A DNA stretch of 40,532 nt from Pseudomonadota bacterium (GTDB lineage Bacteria > Pseudomonadota > Alphaproteobacteria > Sphingomonadales > Sphingomonadaceae): the NCBI GenBank assembly GCA_023400405.1, contig JAEXFD010000029.1:1-40532 (forward strand), in the 5' to 3' direction. Shown here piece after piece: positions 32,016 to 39,855 of the stretch; position 1 is the stretch's first letter, and every line of letters starts with the position of its first letter. The translations under genes were made by a program, and so were the position numbers. The notes under the pieces are model-generated. The model had not been told where the DNA came from and did no database searches. It saw only the letters and a program-made list of their open reading frames with translations.

Positions 32016-32094
32016 ATCATCCCAGCGGAAGCTGGGATCTCCAACGGCGAGCGAACGGCACGTGGCGCGAGATCCTGGCTTTCGCCAGGAGGAC
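32016..32094. repeat. Palindromic intergenic repeat element
   Basis: Two arms of 26 bases, each itself partly palindromic (left contains CCCAGCGGAAGCTGGG, right CCTGGCTTTCGCCAGG), are arranged as a large inverted repeat with the GATCTC/GAGATC inner ends matching. They sit between the divergent Mo-hydroxylase and lgt genes. A fragment with CATCCCGGCG lies at 31991-32000. I recall similar CATCCC(A/G)GC...AAAGC...GGGATG units dispersed through sphingomonad genomes; a genome search would confirm it. Confidence 0.65.
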
Positions 32095-32164
32095 GGCAAA
32101 GCGCGCTCGCCTTTGCACCGGGCCTGCTCTATCGGTCGCCGCAATCACTGGAGGAACGCCCGCC

Positions 32165-33049
32165 GTGCTCGCCACCCTTGCCGCCGCCGCGGCCGATCAC
32201 ATCCATTTCGCCGATCTCGGCCTCAACAAGGTCGCGCTCGATCTCGGCTTCTTTCAGATCAAATGGTATTCGCTGGCCTATATCGCCGGCATCCTGATCG
32301 GCTGGTGGTATCTGCTGCGCCTGCTGCGCGCGCCCGGCGCGCCGATGGGGCGCAAGCATGCCGACGACCTGGTCTTCTACGCGACGCTCGGCATCATCCT
32401 GGGCGGGCGGCTCGGCTATGTGCTGTTCTACGGGCTCGACACCTATCTCCAGCACCCGCTGTGGATCTTCAAGCTTTGGGACGGCGGCATGTCGTTCCAT
32501 GGCGGCGTGATCGGGACGACGATCGCGATCATCCTGATGTCGCGCCACTACAAGCTCGATTGGCTGCGCGTGCACGATTATGTCGCCTGCTGCGCGCCGT
32601 TCGGGCTGTTCTTCGGCCGCATCGCCAATTTCGTGAACGGCGAGCTGTGGGGCAAGCCGGCGGACGTTCCCTGGGCGATCGTCTTCCGCAACACCGTCCC
32701 CACCGGCATTCCCGAGCCGGCGCGCCATCCGAGCCAGCTCTACGAAGCGGGGCTCGAAGGCGTCGTCCTGTTCGCGATCCTGTGGTTCCTGTTCTGGAAG
32801 ACCAAGTGGCGCTACGAGCCGGGCAAGCTCGTCGGCACGTTCCTGCTCGGCTATGGCGCCTTCCGCTTCTTCGTCGAATTCTTCCGCGAGCCCGATGCGC
32901 AGTTCGCCGGCACCTTCTTCGCCAACACCATTCATATGGGCCAGGTGCTGTGCCTGCCGATGATCGCGGGCGGCCTGTACCTGATCGCCACCGCCGCCGG
33001 GCGCCGCAAGCGGGTCGAGCCGATCGCGGGATCGGAAAGCGTCGCCTGA
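32165..33049 (+). CDS. lgt: Prolipoprotein diacylglyceryl transferase
   Basis: A 294-residue inner-membrane enzyme that attaches diacylglycerol from phosphatidylglycerol to the lipobox cysteine of prolipoproteins. The start is GTG 32165, with GGAGGAA 8 bases upstream. Conserved blocks are YSLAYIAGILIGWWY, GGRLGYVLFY, DGGMSFHGGVIGTT, GRIANFVNGELWG and HPSQLYEAGLEG, all Lgt signatures, with about seven hydrophobic helices. In many alphaproteobacteria lgt is next to the midA-like and pgeF genes; here they lie about 8.4 kb away. Confidence 0.96.
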   Translation: MLATLAAAAADHIHFADLGLNKVALDLGFFQIKWYSLAYIAGILIGWWYLLRLLRAPGAPMGRKHADDLVFYATLGIILGGRLGYVLFYGLDTYLQHPLWIFKLWDGGMSFHGGVIGTTIAIILMSRHYKLDWLRVHDYVACCAPFGLFFGRIANFVNGELWGKPADVPWAIVFRNTVPTGIPEPARHPSQLYEAGLEGVVLFAILWFLFWKTKWRYEPGKLVGTFLLGYGAFRFFVEFFREPDAQFAGTFFANTIHMGQVLCLPMIAGGLYLIATAAGRRKRVEPIAGSESVA

Positions 33050-33072
33050 CCGGCGTCGGCCGGGGAGAAAGC

Positions 33073-33092
33073 CGGGCGGCGGCCGCCCGTTT
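33073..33092. terminator. Hairpin between lgt and the helix-hairpin-helix gene
   Basis: CGGGCGG (33073-33079) pairs with CCGCCCG (33083-33089) around CGG, with TTT after it on the plus strand and CTTTCT on the minus side. It could stop both convergent genes. Confidence 0.55.
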
Positions 33093-33095
33093 CCC

Positions 33096-33728
33096 TCAGA
33101 GCTTGCCGAACACCGCCTCATAGCCGGCGGTGTCGCCGCGCGCGAGGAAGCCCGCCTGCTCGATCCAGCGATCCTTGTGGATGCGCCCCTGGAAGCCCTC
33201 GAGCCGGGCGTCGAGCGCAGCGGCGTCCTCGGGAGTCAGTGCGGCGAGTTGGGCGAAGCGCGTCACGCCGGCGGCGTTGAGCCGCTCGGCGAGCCGCGGG
33301 CCGACGCCTTTCATGCGGGTGAGGTCGTCGGCGGCAGCTTCGTCCGAAGGTTCGGCGAGATCGGCGGCGAGGCTTGCCGGCGAGGCATCGAAGGCGCCCG
33401 CGGCGGCGATCGGCTCGTCGGCCAGCGGCTCGGGCGCGGCAGGCGCCTCCGGCGCAGGTTCGGCGGCGACAACGGGGGCGGCCGGCACTTGCGGCGGCGG
33501 CGGCGGAGTCACCGGCGGCACCGCGGCCGGGCGATCCTCGGCATATTCGGCGTTATAGTCGCGCACTTCGTCGCGCGCCTCGCGCCGCCTGCGGGCCAGG
33601 CGCGCGCCGTGAAAGAGGATGAACAGCGCAAAGGCCACGCCGAGCGCGATCAGCGCGAAGGGCAGGGTCAGCCAGGCCGGAGCGCCGTTGAAGATCGGGG
33701 CCGTGACCGTGCCCACCTGTTCGTTCAT
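33096..33728 (-). CDS. Membrane-anchored helix-hairpin-helix protein
   Basis: A 210-residue protein in three parts. A hydrophobic helix at about 19-43 (WLTLPFALIALGVAFALFIL) follows a short N-terminus. A charged segment (ARRRREARDEVRDYNAEYAE) and a long Pro/Ala/Glu-rich linker occupy about 68-130. A C-terminal domain (about 135-210) begins DDLTRMKGVGPRLAERLNAA, a helix-hairpin-helix with the G-V-G-P turn, and ends with LEGFQGRIHKDRWIEQAGFL and FGKL. The domain resembles those fused to NuoE or ribosomal proteins in alphaproteobacteria. A DNA- or RNA-binding role at the membrane is possible but unproven. Confidence 0.75.
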   Translation of the reverse strand: MNEQVGTVTAPIFNGAPAWLTLPFALIALGVAFALFILFHGARLARRRREARDEVRDYNAEYAEDRPAAVPPVTPPPPPQVPAAPVVAAEPAPEAPAAPEPLADEPIAAAGAFDASPASLAADLAEPSDEAAADDLTRMKGVGPRLAERLNAAGVTRFAQLAALTPEDAAALDARLEGFQGRIHKDRWIEQAGFLARGDTAGYEAVFGKL

Positions 33729-33798
33729 GCTGCTCTCCCGACGTCATGCAGTTGCGAAATCCGCTTATTGCATAACGCCGGGGAAGGCAGGGCGAAAG

Positions 33799-35550
33799 CT
33801 AGTCGCTCGATCCCTGGCGCGGCCGCCCGGCATCGGCGAGCTTGACCAGGCGGACGAACTCGCTGCGCCAGTAATCGTCGGAGCGCGGGGCGAGTGCGGC
33901 GATTTCGCCATAGCCATAGGTGCCGAGATACTTGTCGCCGCGCAGATGCTGGCCGAACGCCGCGACCGACGTGACGAAGGCCATGTCGCCGCTCGGCGCG
34001 CGCGCCTCGGTTATGGCACGGGCCGGGACGGCGCGCTCGATCAGCTTGGAGGCGGCCTCGCCCGGCAGCTTGTAGCGCAGCTTGACGAAGGCCATCTCAC
34101 TGCCGGTGCCCGCCGCGGCAATCGGCTGGTTGCCGTCATAGCGCCGCGCGCCCGTCCACCCCTTGCCGCTCGCGGGAACGACTTCGTAGAGCGCGGTTAC
34201 CTGGTGCCCCGCGCCGATATCGCCGGCATCGACCGCGTCGTTGGCGAAATCCTCCTCCGCCAGGGCCCGGTTCTCATAGCCGATCAGCCGATATTGCTTC
34301 ACCTGCGCCGGATTGAACTCGACCTGGACCTTCACGTCCTTGGCGATGGTGAACAGGGTCGCCGAAAGCTCGTCGTCGAGCACCTTCTGCGCCTCCATCG
34401 CGCTGTCGATATAGGCATAGTTGCCGTTGCCGACGTCGGCGATGCGCTCCATCATCGCATCGTTGTAATTGCCCTCGCCGAAGCCGAGCGTGGTGAGCGT
34501 GATGCCGTCGTCGCGGTTCTTCTTGATCAGCTGCTCGAGCGCCTTGGTATCGTTGATCCCGACATTGAAGTCGCCGTCGGTGGCTAGGAAGATGCGGTTG
34601 ATGCCGCCTTTGAGGAAATGCGCGCGCGCGATCGAATAGGCGAGGTCGATCCCGGCGCCGCCGGCCGTCGAGCCGCCGGCGGAGAGGCAGGACAGCGCGG
34701 CCTTCACATAATCCTTGTTCGCAGTCGGCTCGAGCACCACGCCCGCCGCGCCGGCATAGACGACGATGGAGACGCGGTCCTTCGACGTCAGCCGATCGGC
34801 GAGCAGGGTCAGCGCCTTCTTGACCAGCGGCAGCTTGTTCTCCTCCTCCATCGATCCCGAAACGTCGACCAGAAAGACGAGGTTGGCGGGCGGCCGGCCC
34901 TTGGCGTCGACATCATAGCCGCGCAGGCCGATGCGGAGCAGCCGTGTGTCGGGGTTCCAGGGGGTCAGCGCGACATCGGTGGTGACGCTGAACGGCACCT
35001 CGCGCGATTGCGGCCGGGGATAATCATAGCGGAAGTAATTGATCATCTCCTCGGTGCGCACGGCGTCGGGCGGCACGTCGGCGCCCTGGGTGAGGAAGCG
35101 CCGGATATTGGCATAGGCGCCGGTATCGACATCGACCGAGAAGGTGGAGACGGGCGCCTGGGCGACCGCCTGGATCGCGGCGACGGGCTTGCCGTCATAG
35201 CGTTCGGTATTGGTGGGCGAGCCATAGGGGCCGGCGACGCGGCTGCCCGACACCACGATATTCTGCGTCGGCGCGATCGCCATCGCCGCGGGGGGTGGGG
35301 GTGCATTGGGCGGCGGCGGGGGCGGGGTGGGCATGGGCGGCATCGGCAGCGGCTCCGCCATCACCGTCGGCATGGGCCGGCGCGTCAGCGGACGTCCGCG
35401 CACCGGCGACGTGCGGCCATCGTCGATGCAGCGCACCGGGCCGTGGCGATCCTGGGTGGGGACGGGAGGCACGGGCTTGGGCAGGGGAGGCGGGGCTGCC
35501 GAGGTGGTCAGCAGGGCGGAACAGCCGATCAGCAAGACGGAACGTGACAT
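33799..35550 (-). CDS. Secreted von Willebrand factor A protein (YfbK-like)
   Basis: A 583-residue protein starting at ATG 35550 with GGGGAGAG upstream. The start MSRSVLLIGCSALLTTSAA may be a lipoprotein signal (L-I-G-C, very short before Cys) or a Sec signal cleaved near SAA. A Pro-rich region follows (about 25-90), with a PTQNIVVSGSRVAGP segment resembling a TonB-receptor plug start. The conserved PVSTFSVDVDTGAYANIRRF and VRTEEMINYFRYDYP blocks introduce the vWA domain (about 225-400) with MIDAS DVSGSM and TDGDFNVG. The C-terminal domain (GYENRALAEEDFANDAVDAG onward) is that of YfbK-type proteins. Probable metal-dependent protein interaction at the envelope. Confidence 0.88.
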   Translation of the reverse strand: MSRSVLLIGCSALLTTSAAPPPLPKPVPPVPTQDRHGPVRCIDDGRTSPVRGRPLTRRPMPTVMAEPLPMPPMPTPPPPPPNAPPPPAAMAIAPTQNIVVSGSRVAGPYGSPTNTERYDGKPVAAIQAVAQAPVSTFSVDVDTGAYANIRRFLTQGADVPPDAVRTEEMINYFRYDYPRPQSREVPFSVTTDVALTPWNPDTRLLRIGLRGYDVDAKGRPPANLVFLVDVSGSMEEENKLPLVKKALTLLADRLTSKDRVSIVVYAGAAGVVLEPTANKDYVKAALSCLSAGGSTAGGAGIDLAYSIARAHFLKGGINRIFLATDGDFNVGINDTKALEQLIKKNRDDGITLTTLGFGEGNYNDAMMERIADVGNGNYAYIDSAMEAQKVLDDELSATLFTIAKDVKVQVEFNPAQVKQYRLIGYENRALAEEDFANDAVDAGDIGAGHQVTALYEVVPASGKGWTGARRYDGNQPIAAAGTGSEMAFVKLRYKLPGEAASKLIERAVPARAITEARAPSGDMAFVTSVAAFGQHLRGDKYLGTYGYGEIAALAPRSDDYWRSEFVRLVKLADAGRPRQGSSD

Positions 35551-35805
35551 GACACTCTCCCCTTCGAGCACGTCGCGCGATCGTCCTCGCGCGGCGATCC
35601 AGGGAGTGTTGCGGCCCGGTCATGAACCCTGGATGAGTGGCATGGTATATTATAACATTGCAGGGTCAAGGGGGGCCGACGACGGCGGCGCAACGCGCGA
35701 ATCGACGGTGGCGGTGGAGGCAGTCGCTCCCCGCCCCTGGTCGATGCCGACGGTGGCTTGATGCCCGTCAAAGCCGGCGATCGCCGTGGCGGGCAGGGCG
35801 GCAGC

Positions 35806-36219
35806 ATGGCCGAACCCTTGCCCTATGCTGCAGTCGGCGGCGCCGCGGCGATTCGCGCGCTCGCTACGTCATTCTACGCCCGCATCGACGCCGATCCGGA
35901 ATTTGCCGAGCTGCGCGCCATCCATGACGCCGATCTCGGCCCGGTCAGCGAATCGCTGGCCGGCTTCCTTTCGGCCTGGCTCGGCGGGCCGCGCGACTGG
36001 TTCACCGAGCGGCCCGGCCGGTGCATCATGCGCTTCCATGCCGGATTCGCGGTCAGCCCCCGCCTCGCCGCGCAATGGGCCGAAGCGATGCTGCGCACCA
36101 TGGCCGAGACGCCCGGCTTCGACACGCCGCTCGGCCGCCAGCTCGGCGAGACGCTGATGCGGATGGCCTTCGCCATGGTCCGCCGCAGCGAGGACGCAGC
36201 CCTGGCCGCGAGCAATTAG
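35806..36219 (+). CDS. Truncated haemoglobin, group II-like
   Basis: A 137-residue small globin. Y24 (in SFYARIDADPEF) fits the B10 tyrosine, H78 in MRFHAGFAVS is the proximal histidine, and W91 in AQWAEAML occupies the G8 position typical of group II. ATG 35806 is preferred, with GGCGG-type ribosome site; an upstream in-frame ATG at 35761 would add 15 residues without structural value. The protein would bind haem and dioxygen or nitric oxide; physiological role is not defined by context. A 34-base hairpin starts right after its stop. Confidence 0.85.
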   Translation: MAEPLPYAAVGGAAAIRALATSFYARIDADPEFAELRAIHDADLGPVSESLAGFLSAWLGGPRDWFTERPGRCIMRFHAGFAVSPRLAAQWAEAMLRTMAETPGFDTPLGRQLGETLMRMAFAMVRRSEDAALAASN

Positions 36220-36253
36220 CTCCGTTCCGGAGGCGCTTGCCGCCGAAACGGAG
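36220..36253 (+). repeat. Hairpin after the globin gene
   Basis: CTCCGTT (36220-36226) pairs with AACGGAG (36247-36253), with a further GGCG/CGCC stem (36232-36235, 36241-36244) inside. It follows the globin stop directly and lies 26 bases before the zinc-ribbon start. Without a T-tract it may be a weak terminator or mRNA 3'-end structure. Confidence 0.5.
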
Positions 36254-36279
36254 ATTGTCCGCGCTATCGTGCGCGCGTG

Positions 36280-36474
36280 ATGGAAGGCGAAGCTCCTCGG
36301 GTCGAATACGCATGCGAACGGTGTGGCGGCACGGCCATCACGCGCGACGCCTGGGCCGAATGGGACGTGGCGCGTCAGGCGTGGCGGCTCAGCGAAACGT
36401 TCGACTTCGCCTTCTGCCACCAATGCCACCGCGAGACGCGACTCGTCGAGCGGCCGGCCAGTGGAAGCGACTGA
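36280..36474 (+). CDS. Small zinc-ribbon-like protein
   Basis: A 64-residue protein with ATG 36280 (GTG 36277 also in frame). C-x2-C appears twice: CERCGG near residues 12-17 and CHQCHR near 45-50, so a single zinc knuckle/ribbon is expected. Between them, TRDAWAEWDVARQAWRLSE is a strongly conserved-looking amphipathic section. No family name can be assigned with confidence; I recall similar short proteins in other sphingomonads. It is separated from the globin by 60 bases on the same strand. Confidence 0.65.
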   Translation: MEGEAPRVEYACERCGGTAITRDAWAEWDVARQAWRLSETFDFAFCHQCHRETRLVERPASGSD

Positions 36475-36540
36475 CCTCGGGTCCGGCGCACGAGACTGGC
36501 CGACCGCCCGGGAGCACGCTCGCAGTCGAATGCGCGCGGT

Positions 36541-36612
36541 CGGGCCTCTCCTCGGCCGGCGCGCTCCTCGCTCCCGCTGCGACGGGAGGGTCGGCGGCGG
36601 AGGAGGGGCGGC
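36541..36612. repeat. Possible dispersed intergenic repeat
   Basis: CTCCCG (36571-36576) and CGGGAG (36583-36588) form a stem flanked by C/T-rich and G-rich sequence, between convergent genes. Read on the minus strand in one frame it gives PPPTLPSQRERG, a phrase I recall from spurious ORFs caused by a common sphingomonad intergenic repeat. Otherwise 36475-36666 holds no gene. Confidence 0.4.
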
Positions 36613-36666
36613 GCGCCGCTCCATGCCTCCGCCGCTTGGACCACGGCGTCCGTCCGCCGGTTCGGC

Positions 36667-38766
36667 TCAGTCCGCCAGCCCGAGCTGCCAGAGCATGAAC
36701 GCCATTTCGTCCGCGGCTTCCTTCAGGCTCTCCCAGCGGCCGGACTTGCCGCCATGGCCGGCGCCCATATTGGTCTTGAGCACCAGCACATGGTCGTCGG
36801 TCTTGGTGGCGCGCAGCTTGGCGGCCCATTTCGCCGGCTCCCAATAGGTCACCCGCGGATCGTTGAGCCCGCCCGAAATGAACAGCGGCGGATAGGCCTG
36901 GGCGCGGACATTGTCATAAGGACTGTAGGAGCGGATCAGCTCGAACGCCGCCTGGTCTTCCACCGGATTGCCCCATTCGGGCCATTCGCCGGGGGTGAGC
37001 GGCAGGCTTTCGTCGAGCATGGTGTTGAGCACATCGACGAACGGCACGTCGGCGACGACGACGCCCCACAGTTCGGGATCGGAATTGACCACCGCGCCCA
37101 TCAGTTCGCCACCGGCCGAGCGCCCGGCGATGGCGATGCCGCCTTCATGGGTCCAGCCCTGGGCGATCAGCCCCCGGGCGGCATCGACGAAGTCGTTGAA
37201 CGTGTTGGTGCGCTTCTCCAGCTTGCCGTCGAGATACCATTGCTGGCCCAGATCGTCGCCGCCGCGGATATGGGCGATGGCGAAGGCGACGCCGCGGTCG
37301 AGGAACGAGAATCGGCTGGTCGAAAACCCCGGCGGGATCGCATAGCCATAGGCGCCATAGGCATAGAGATAGAGCTTGCCGCTGCCATCCCGTGGAAAGT
37401 CCTTGGGATAGACGATCGACACCGGAACCTGGGTGCCGTCGCGGGCCGCGATCTTGAGCCGCTCGGTGCGGTATTGGCTCCCGTCATAGCCGGACGGGAT
37501 CTCCTGCACCTTCAGGGTCTCGAGCGTGCCGGTGGCGACATGATAGTCATAGACCGTGCCCGGCGTGACCATCGATTCATAGCCGATGCGCAGTGTGTCG
37601 ACGGCATATTCGGGATTGTCGCCCAGGCTGGCGACATAGCTCGCCTCGGGGAAGTGCAGGCGAACCGGGGCGATGGCGGGATCGTAGCGGTGGAGCTCGA
37701 TCTGATCGAGCCCGTCCTCGCGGCCCTCGACGATGAAGAAGTCGGCGAAGCAAGTGACGCCGGTCATGTAGAAATGCTTCGACGGCGCGATCCGCTCGCT
37801 CCATTCGCCCGGCCGCTCGATCGGCGCGGTGACCAGGCGGAATTGCGGGTCGGTGTCGTTGGTGTGGATGAACAGCGTGCCGTCATGCACGTCGACGTCA
37901 TATTCGCGGCGGGCCTGGCGGGGGCTCACCAGGATCGGCTCGGCAAGCGGATCGTCGGCGCGCAGCAGGCGGATCTCGCTGGTCTCATGGTCGCTGGTGG
38001 TGAGGGCGATCCATTGCCGGTCGCTGGTCAGCGCGACGCCGACCGAGAAGCCCAGCTCCTCCTCGTGATAGACGGTCACGTCCTCGCCCGGATCGGTGCC
38101 GAGCCGGTGGAGCCGGATCGTCCGCGTCCGCCAATGCTCGTCGGTCACGCCATAGAGGATCGCGCTGCCGTCGGTGGTGAAGACGATGTTGCCGATCGTC
38201 CCTTCGATCGAGACGCTGCCCCATTTGCCCGCCGCGCCCGCGATCTTCTCCTCCGCGGTCTCCGGGCCGGCCAGCGCCTTGAAGCGGATCGTGTAGCGTT
38301 CGGAGCCGTCATCGTCGGTCGAATAGGCCATCCGCGTGCCGTCCTCGCTGATCGCGATGGCGCCGACCCGGAAATAGTCCTTGCCCGCCGCCAGCGCCGG
38401 CTCGTCGAGGATCAGCTGGTCCGGCCCGCCCGCCAGCGGGCGGCGCCAGAAGCGCGGATATTCGCCGCCGGTCTCGTGATCGCTCCAATAGAGCCAGTTG
38501 CCGTCCTTTTGCGGCACCGTGGCTTCGTCTTCCTTGATCCGCCCGCGCATCTCCTGGAACAGCGCTTCGGAGAGCGGCTTGAGCGGCTTCATCACCGCTT
38601 CGAAATAGGCGTTCTCGGCCTCGAGATAGGCGAGCACGTCCTTGTCGGTGACGTCGGGATAGCCCGGGTCGCGCAGCCAGGCCCAGGGGTCCTCGATCGT
38701 CACGCCATGGGCCGTGAAGCTGTGCGGTCGGGTGGCGGCGATGGGGGGCGGGGGGAGATCGGTCAT
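36667..38766 (-). CDS. Oligopeptidase B-like S9A prolyl oligopeptidase
   Basis: A 699-residue serine peptidase. The N-terminal beta-propeller (about 70-400) is entered by a conserved PWAWLRDPGYPDVTDKDVLA and LYWSDHETGGEYPRFWRR; the C-terminal alpha/beta-hydrolase has S550 in GRSAGGELMG, D636 in GGLNDPRV and H671 in MGAGHGG. The IAHIRGGDDLGQQWY and RTNTFNDFVDAARGLI motifs are those of oligopeptidase B, which cleaves after Lys or Arg in short peptides, in contrast to prolyl oligopeptidase. No signal peptide is evident, so it should be cytoplasmic. It is divergent from the EamA-type gene by 196 bases. Confidence 0.93.
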   Translation of the reverse strand: MTDLPPPPIAATRPHSFTAHGVTIEDPWAWLRDPGYPDVTDKDVLAYLEAENAYFEAVMKPLKPLSEALFQEMRGRIKEDEATVPQKDGNWLYWSDHETGGEYPRFWRRPLAGGPDQLILDEPALAAGKDYFRVGAIAISEDGTRMAYSTDDDGSERYTIRFKALAGPETAEEKIAGAAGKWGSVSIEGTIGNIVFTTDGSAILYGVTDEHWRTRTIRLHRLGTDPGEDVTVYHEEELGFSVGVALTSDRQWIALTTSDHETSEIRLLRADDPLAEPILVSPRQARREYDVDVHDGTLFIHTNDTDPQFRLVTAPIERPGEWSERIAPSKHFYMTGVTCFADFFIVEGREDGLDQIELHRYDPAIAPVRLHFPEASYVASLGDNPEYAVDTLRIGYESMVTPGTVYDYHVATGTLETLKVQEIPSGYDGSQYRTERLKIAARDGTQVPVSIVYPKDFPRDGSGKLYLYAYGAYGYAIPPGFSTSRFSFLDRGVAFAIAHIRGGDDLGQQWYLDGKLEKRTNTFNDFVDAARGLIAQGWTHEGGIAIAGRSAGGELMGAVVNSDPELWGVVVADVPFVDVLNTMLDESLPLTPGEWPEWGNPVEDQAAFELIRSYSPYDNVRAQAYPPLFISGGLNDPRVTYWEPAKWAAKLRATKTDDHVLVLKTNMGAGHGGKSGRWESLKEAADEMAFMLWQLGLAD

Positions 38767-38962
38767 CGTCGCTTCTTAGCGGTCCCACGGCGAAGATCGA
38801 GCGATTCGATCGGCTGACCGACGCGACCTGCCTTCGGGTCCGGCGGCACCAGTTGCCGGGCGGGGCATTCCGATCGACGAGTCGGCCCTCAGAAGCGGGA
38901 TCGCCGATTGCGGCGCCGCGCAACCTGATCCAACACCGTGCCATGGGATCGAACCGCCGCCG

Positions 38963-39796
38963 ATGACCGCACCCTGGCTGCCACCCGCGATGATGATCGC
39001 ATCGGGATCGATCCATGCGATCGTCAACGCGGTGCTGAAGGGCGGCAAGGACAAGATGGCCGGGCGCGCGCTGATCGATGCGACGAGCGCGCTGATCCTG
39101 TTGCCCGCCATCGCCTTCGTGCCGCTGCCGAGCGGGGCCTGGCCATGGCTGGCCGCAACCGCGCTCGTGCATTGCCTTTATCTCTATGCGCTGGTGCGCA
39201 CCTTCGAGAGCAGCGACTATTCCGCCGCCTATCCGATCCTGCGCGGCGCCGCGCCATTGCTCACCGCGCTGGTGGTGATCGGGCTGTTCGGGGAATCGAC
39301 GAGCTTGCAAGAACTGGGCGGGATCGCGCTGATCGGCGCGGCGATGTTCGCGCTGGTGATCGGACGGCACCTCGATGCGCGGGGATTGCGCTGGGCGTTG
39401 CTCACCGGCGCGACGATCGCCGGCTATACGGTGATCGATTCGCAGGGCGTCCGCGCCGCGCCGAGTGCGGCAAGCTATATCGTCTGGCTGTTCGTCCTGA
39501 TGGGGAGCGCGACCTCCACGATGTTCGCGATCCTGTCCAAAGGCACGATCTTCGCCGCCGCCGCGCAGCAATGGCGCACGGGGGCGGTCGCGGGCGCCTT
39601 GTCGATCGTCACGTACGGCCTGGCGCTATCGGCCCTCGCGCTCGGCCCGACCGCACCGCTCGCCGCGCTCCGCGAGACCGGAATGGTCACGGCGCTGGCG
39701 ATCGCTACTTTCTTCCTGGGCGAGCGCGTGACTGCCGGCCGGATCGTCGCCGTGCTGGGCATCCTTGCCGGCGCGGCATTGATCCTGTCCGGCTGA
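38963..39796 (+). CDS. EamA/DMT family transporter
   Basis: A 277-residue membrane protein with about ten hydrophobic helices in two repeated EamA halves (about 5-120 and 137-277). The first half ends with PILRGAAPLLTALVVIGLFG and LQELGGIALIGAAMFALVIG; the second with PLAALRETGMVTALAIATFF, GERVTAGRIVAVLGILAGAA. This is the 10-TM drug/metabolite transporter type that exports small metabolites or amino acids. The ATG at 38963 is taken because the protein begins as the first helix expects. It ends convergently with the cold-shock gene, with a shared terminator at 39803-39832. Confidence 0.88.
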   Translation: MTAPWLPPAMMIASGSIHAIVNAVLKGGKDKMAGRALIDATSALILLPAIAFVPLPSGAWPWLAATALVHCLYLYALVRTFESSDYSAAYPILRGAAPLLTALVVIGLFGESTSLQELGGIALIGAAMFALVIGRHLDARGLRWALLTGATIAGYTVIDSQGVRAAPSAASYIVWLFVLMGSATSTMFAILSKGTIFAAAAQQWRTGAVAGALSIVTYGLALSALALGPTAPLAALRETGMVTALAIATFFLGERVTAGRIVAVLGILAGAALILSG

Positions 39797-39802
39797 AAAC
39801 GA

Positions 39803-39832
39803 AAAGGGCCGGAGGTCGCCCCCCGGCCCTTT
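39803..39832. terminator. Bidirectional terminator between EamA and cold-shock genes
   Basis: AAAGGGCCGG (39803-39812) and CCGGCCCTTT (39823-39832) form a perfect 10-base stem. On the minus strand it continues TTTTCGTTTTC, a good T-tract for the cold-shock gene. The EamA stop is 7 bases before the left arm. Confidence 0.8.
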
Positions 39833-39855
39833 CCTGATTCGCTGCGAGGCTGGTC

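Noticed and set aside
29772..32297. An 841-codon plus-strand open frame opposite the molybdenum hydroxylase gene
   Set aside because: It is antisense to a recognisable enzyme; its composition (Arg/Gly-rich, no domain) is typical of high-GC shadow frames.
35644..35669. Strong promoter for the vWA gene from TATAAT (minus 35654-35649) and TTGACC (minus 35669-35664)
   Set aside because: The two hexamers are only 9 bases apart, too close for a normal sigma-70 promoter; no properly spaced partner was found for the AT-rich element.
35869..36624. A 251-codon minus-strand open frame across the globin and zinc-ribbon genes
   Set aside because: It is a shadow of two better-supported plus-strand genes and starts in a probable intergenic repeat (PPPTLPSQRERG).
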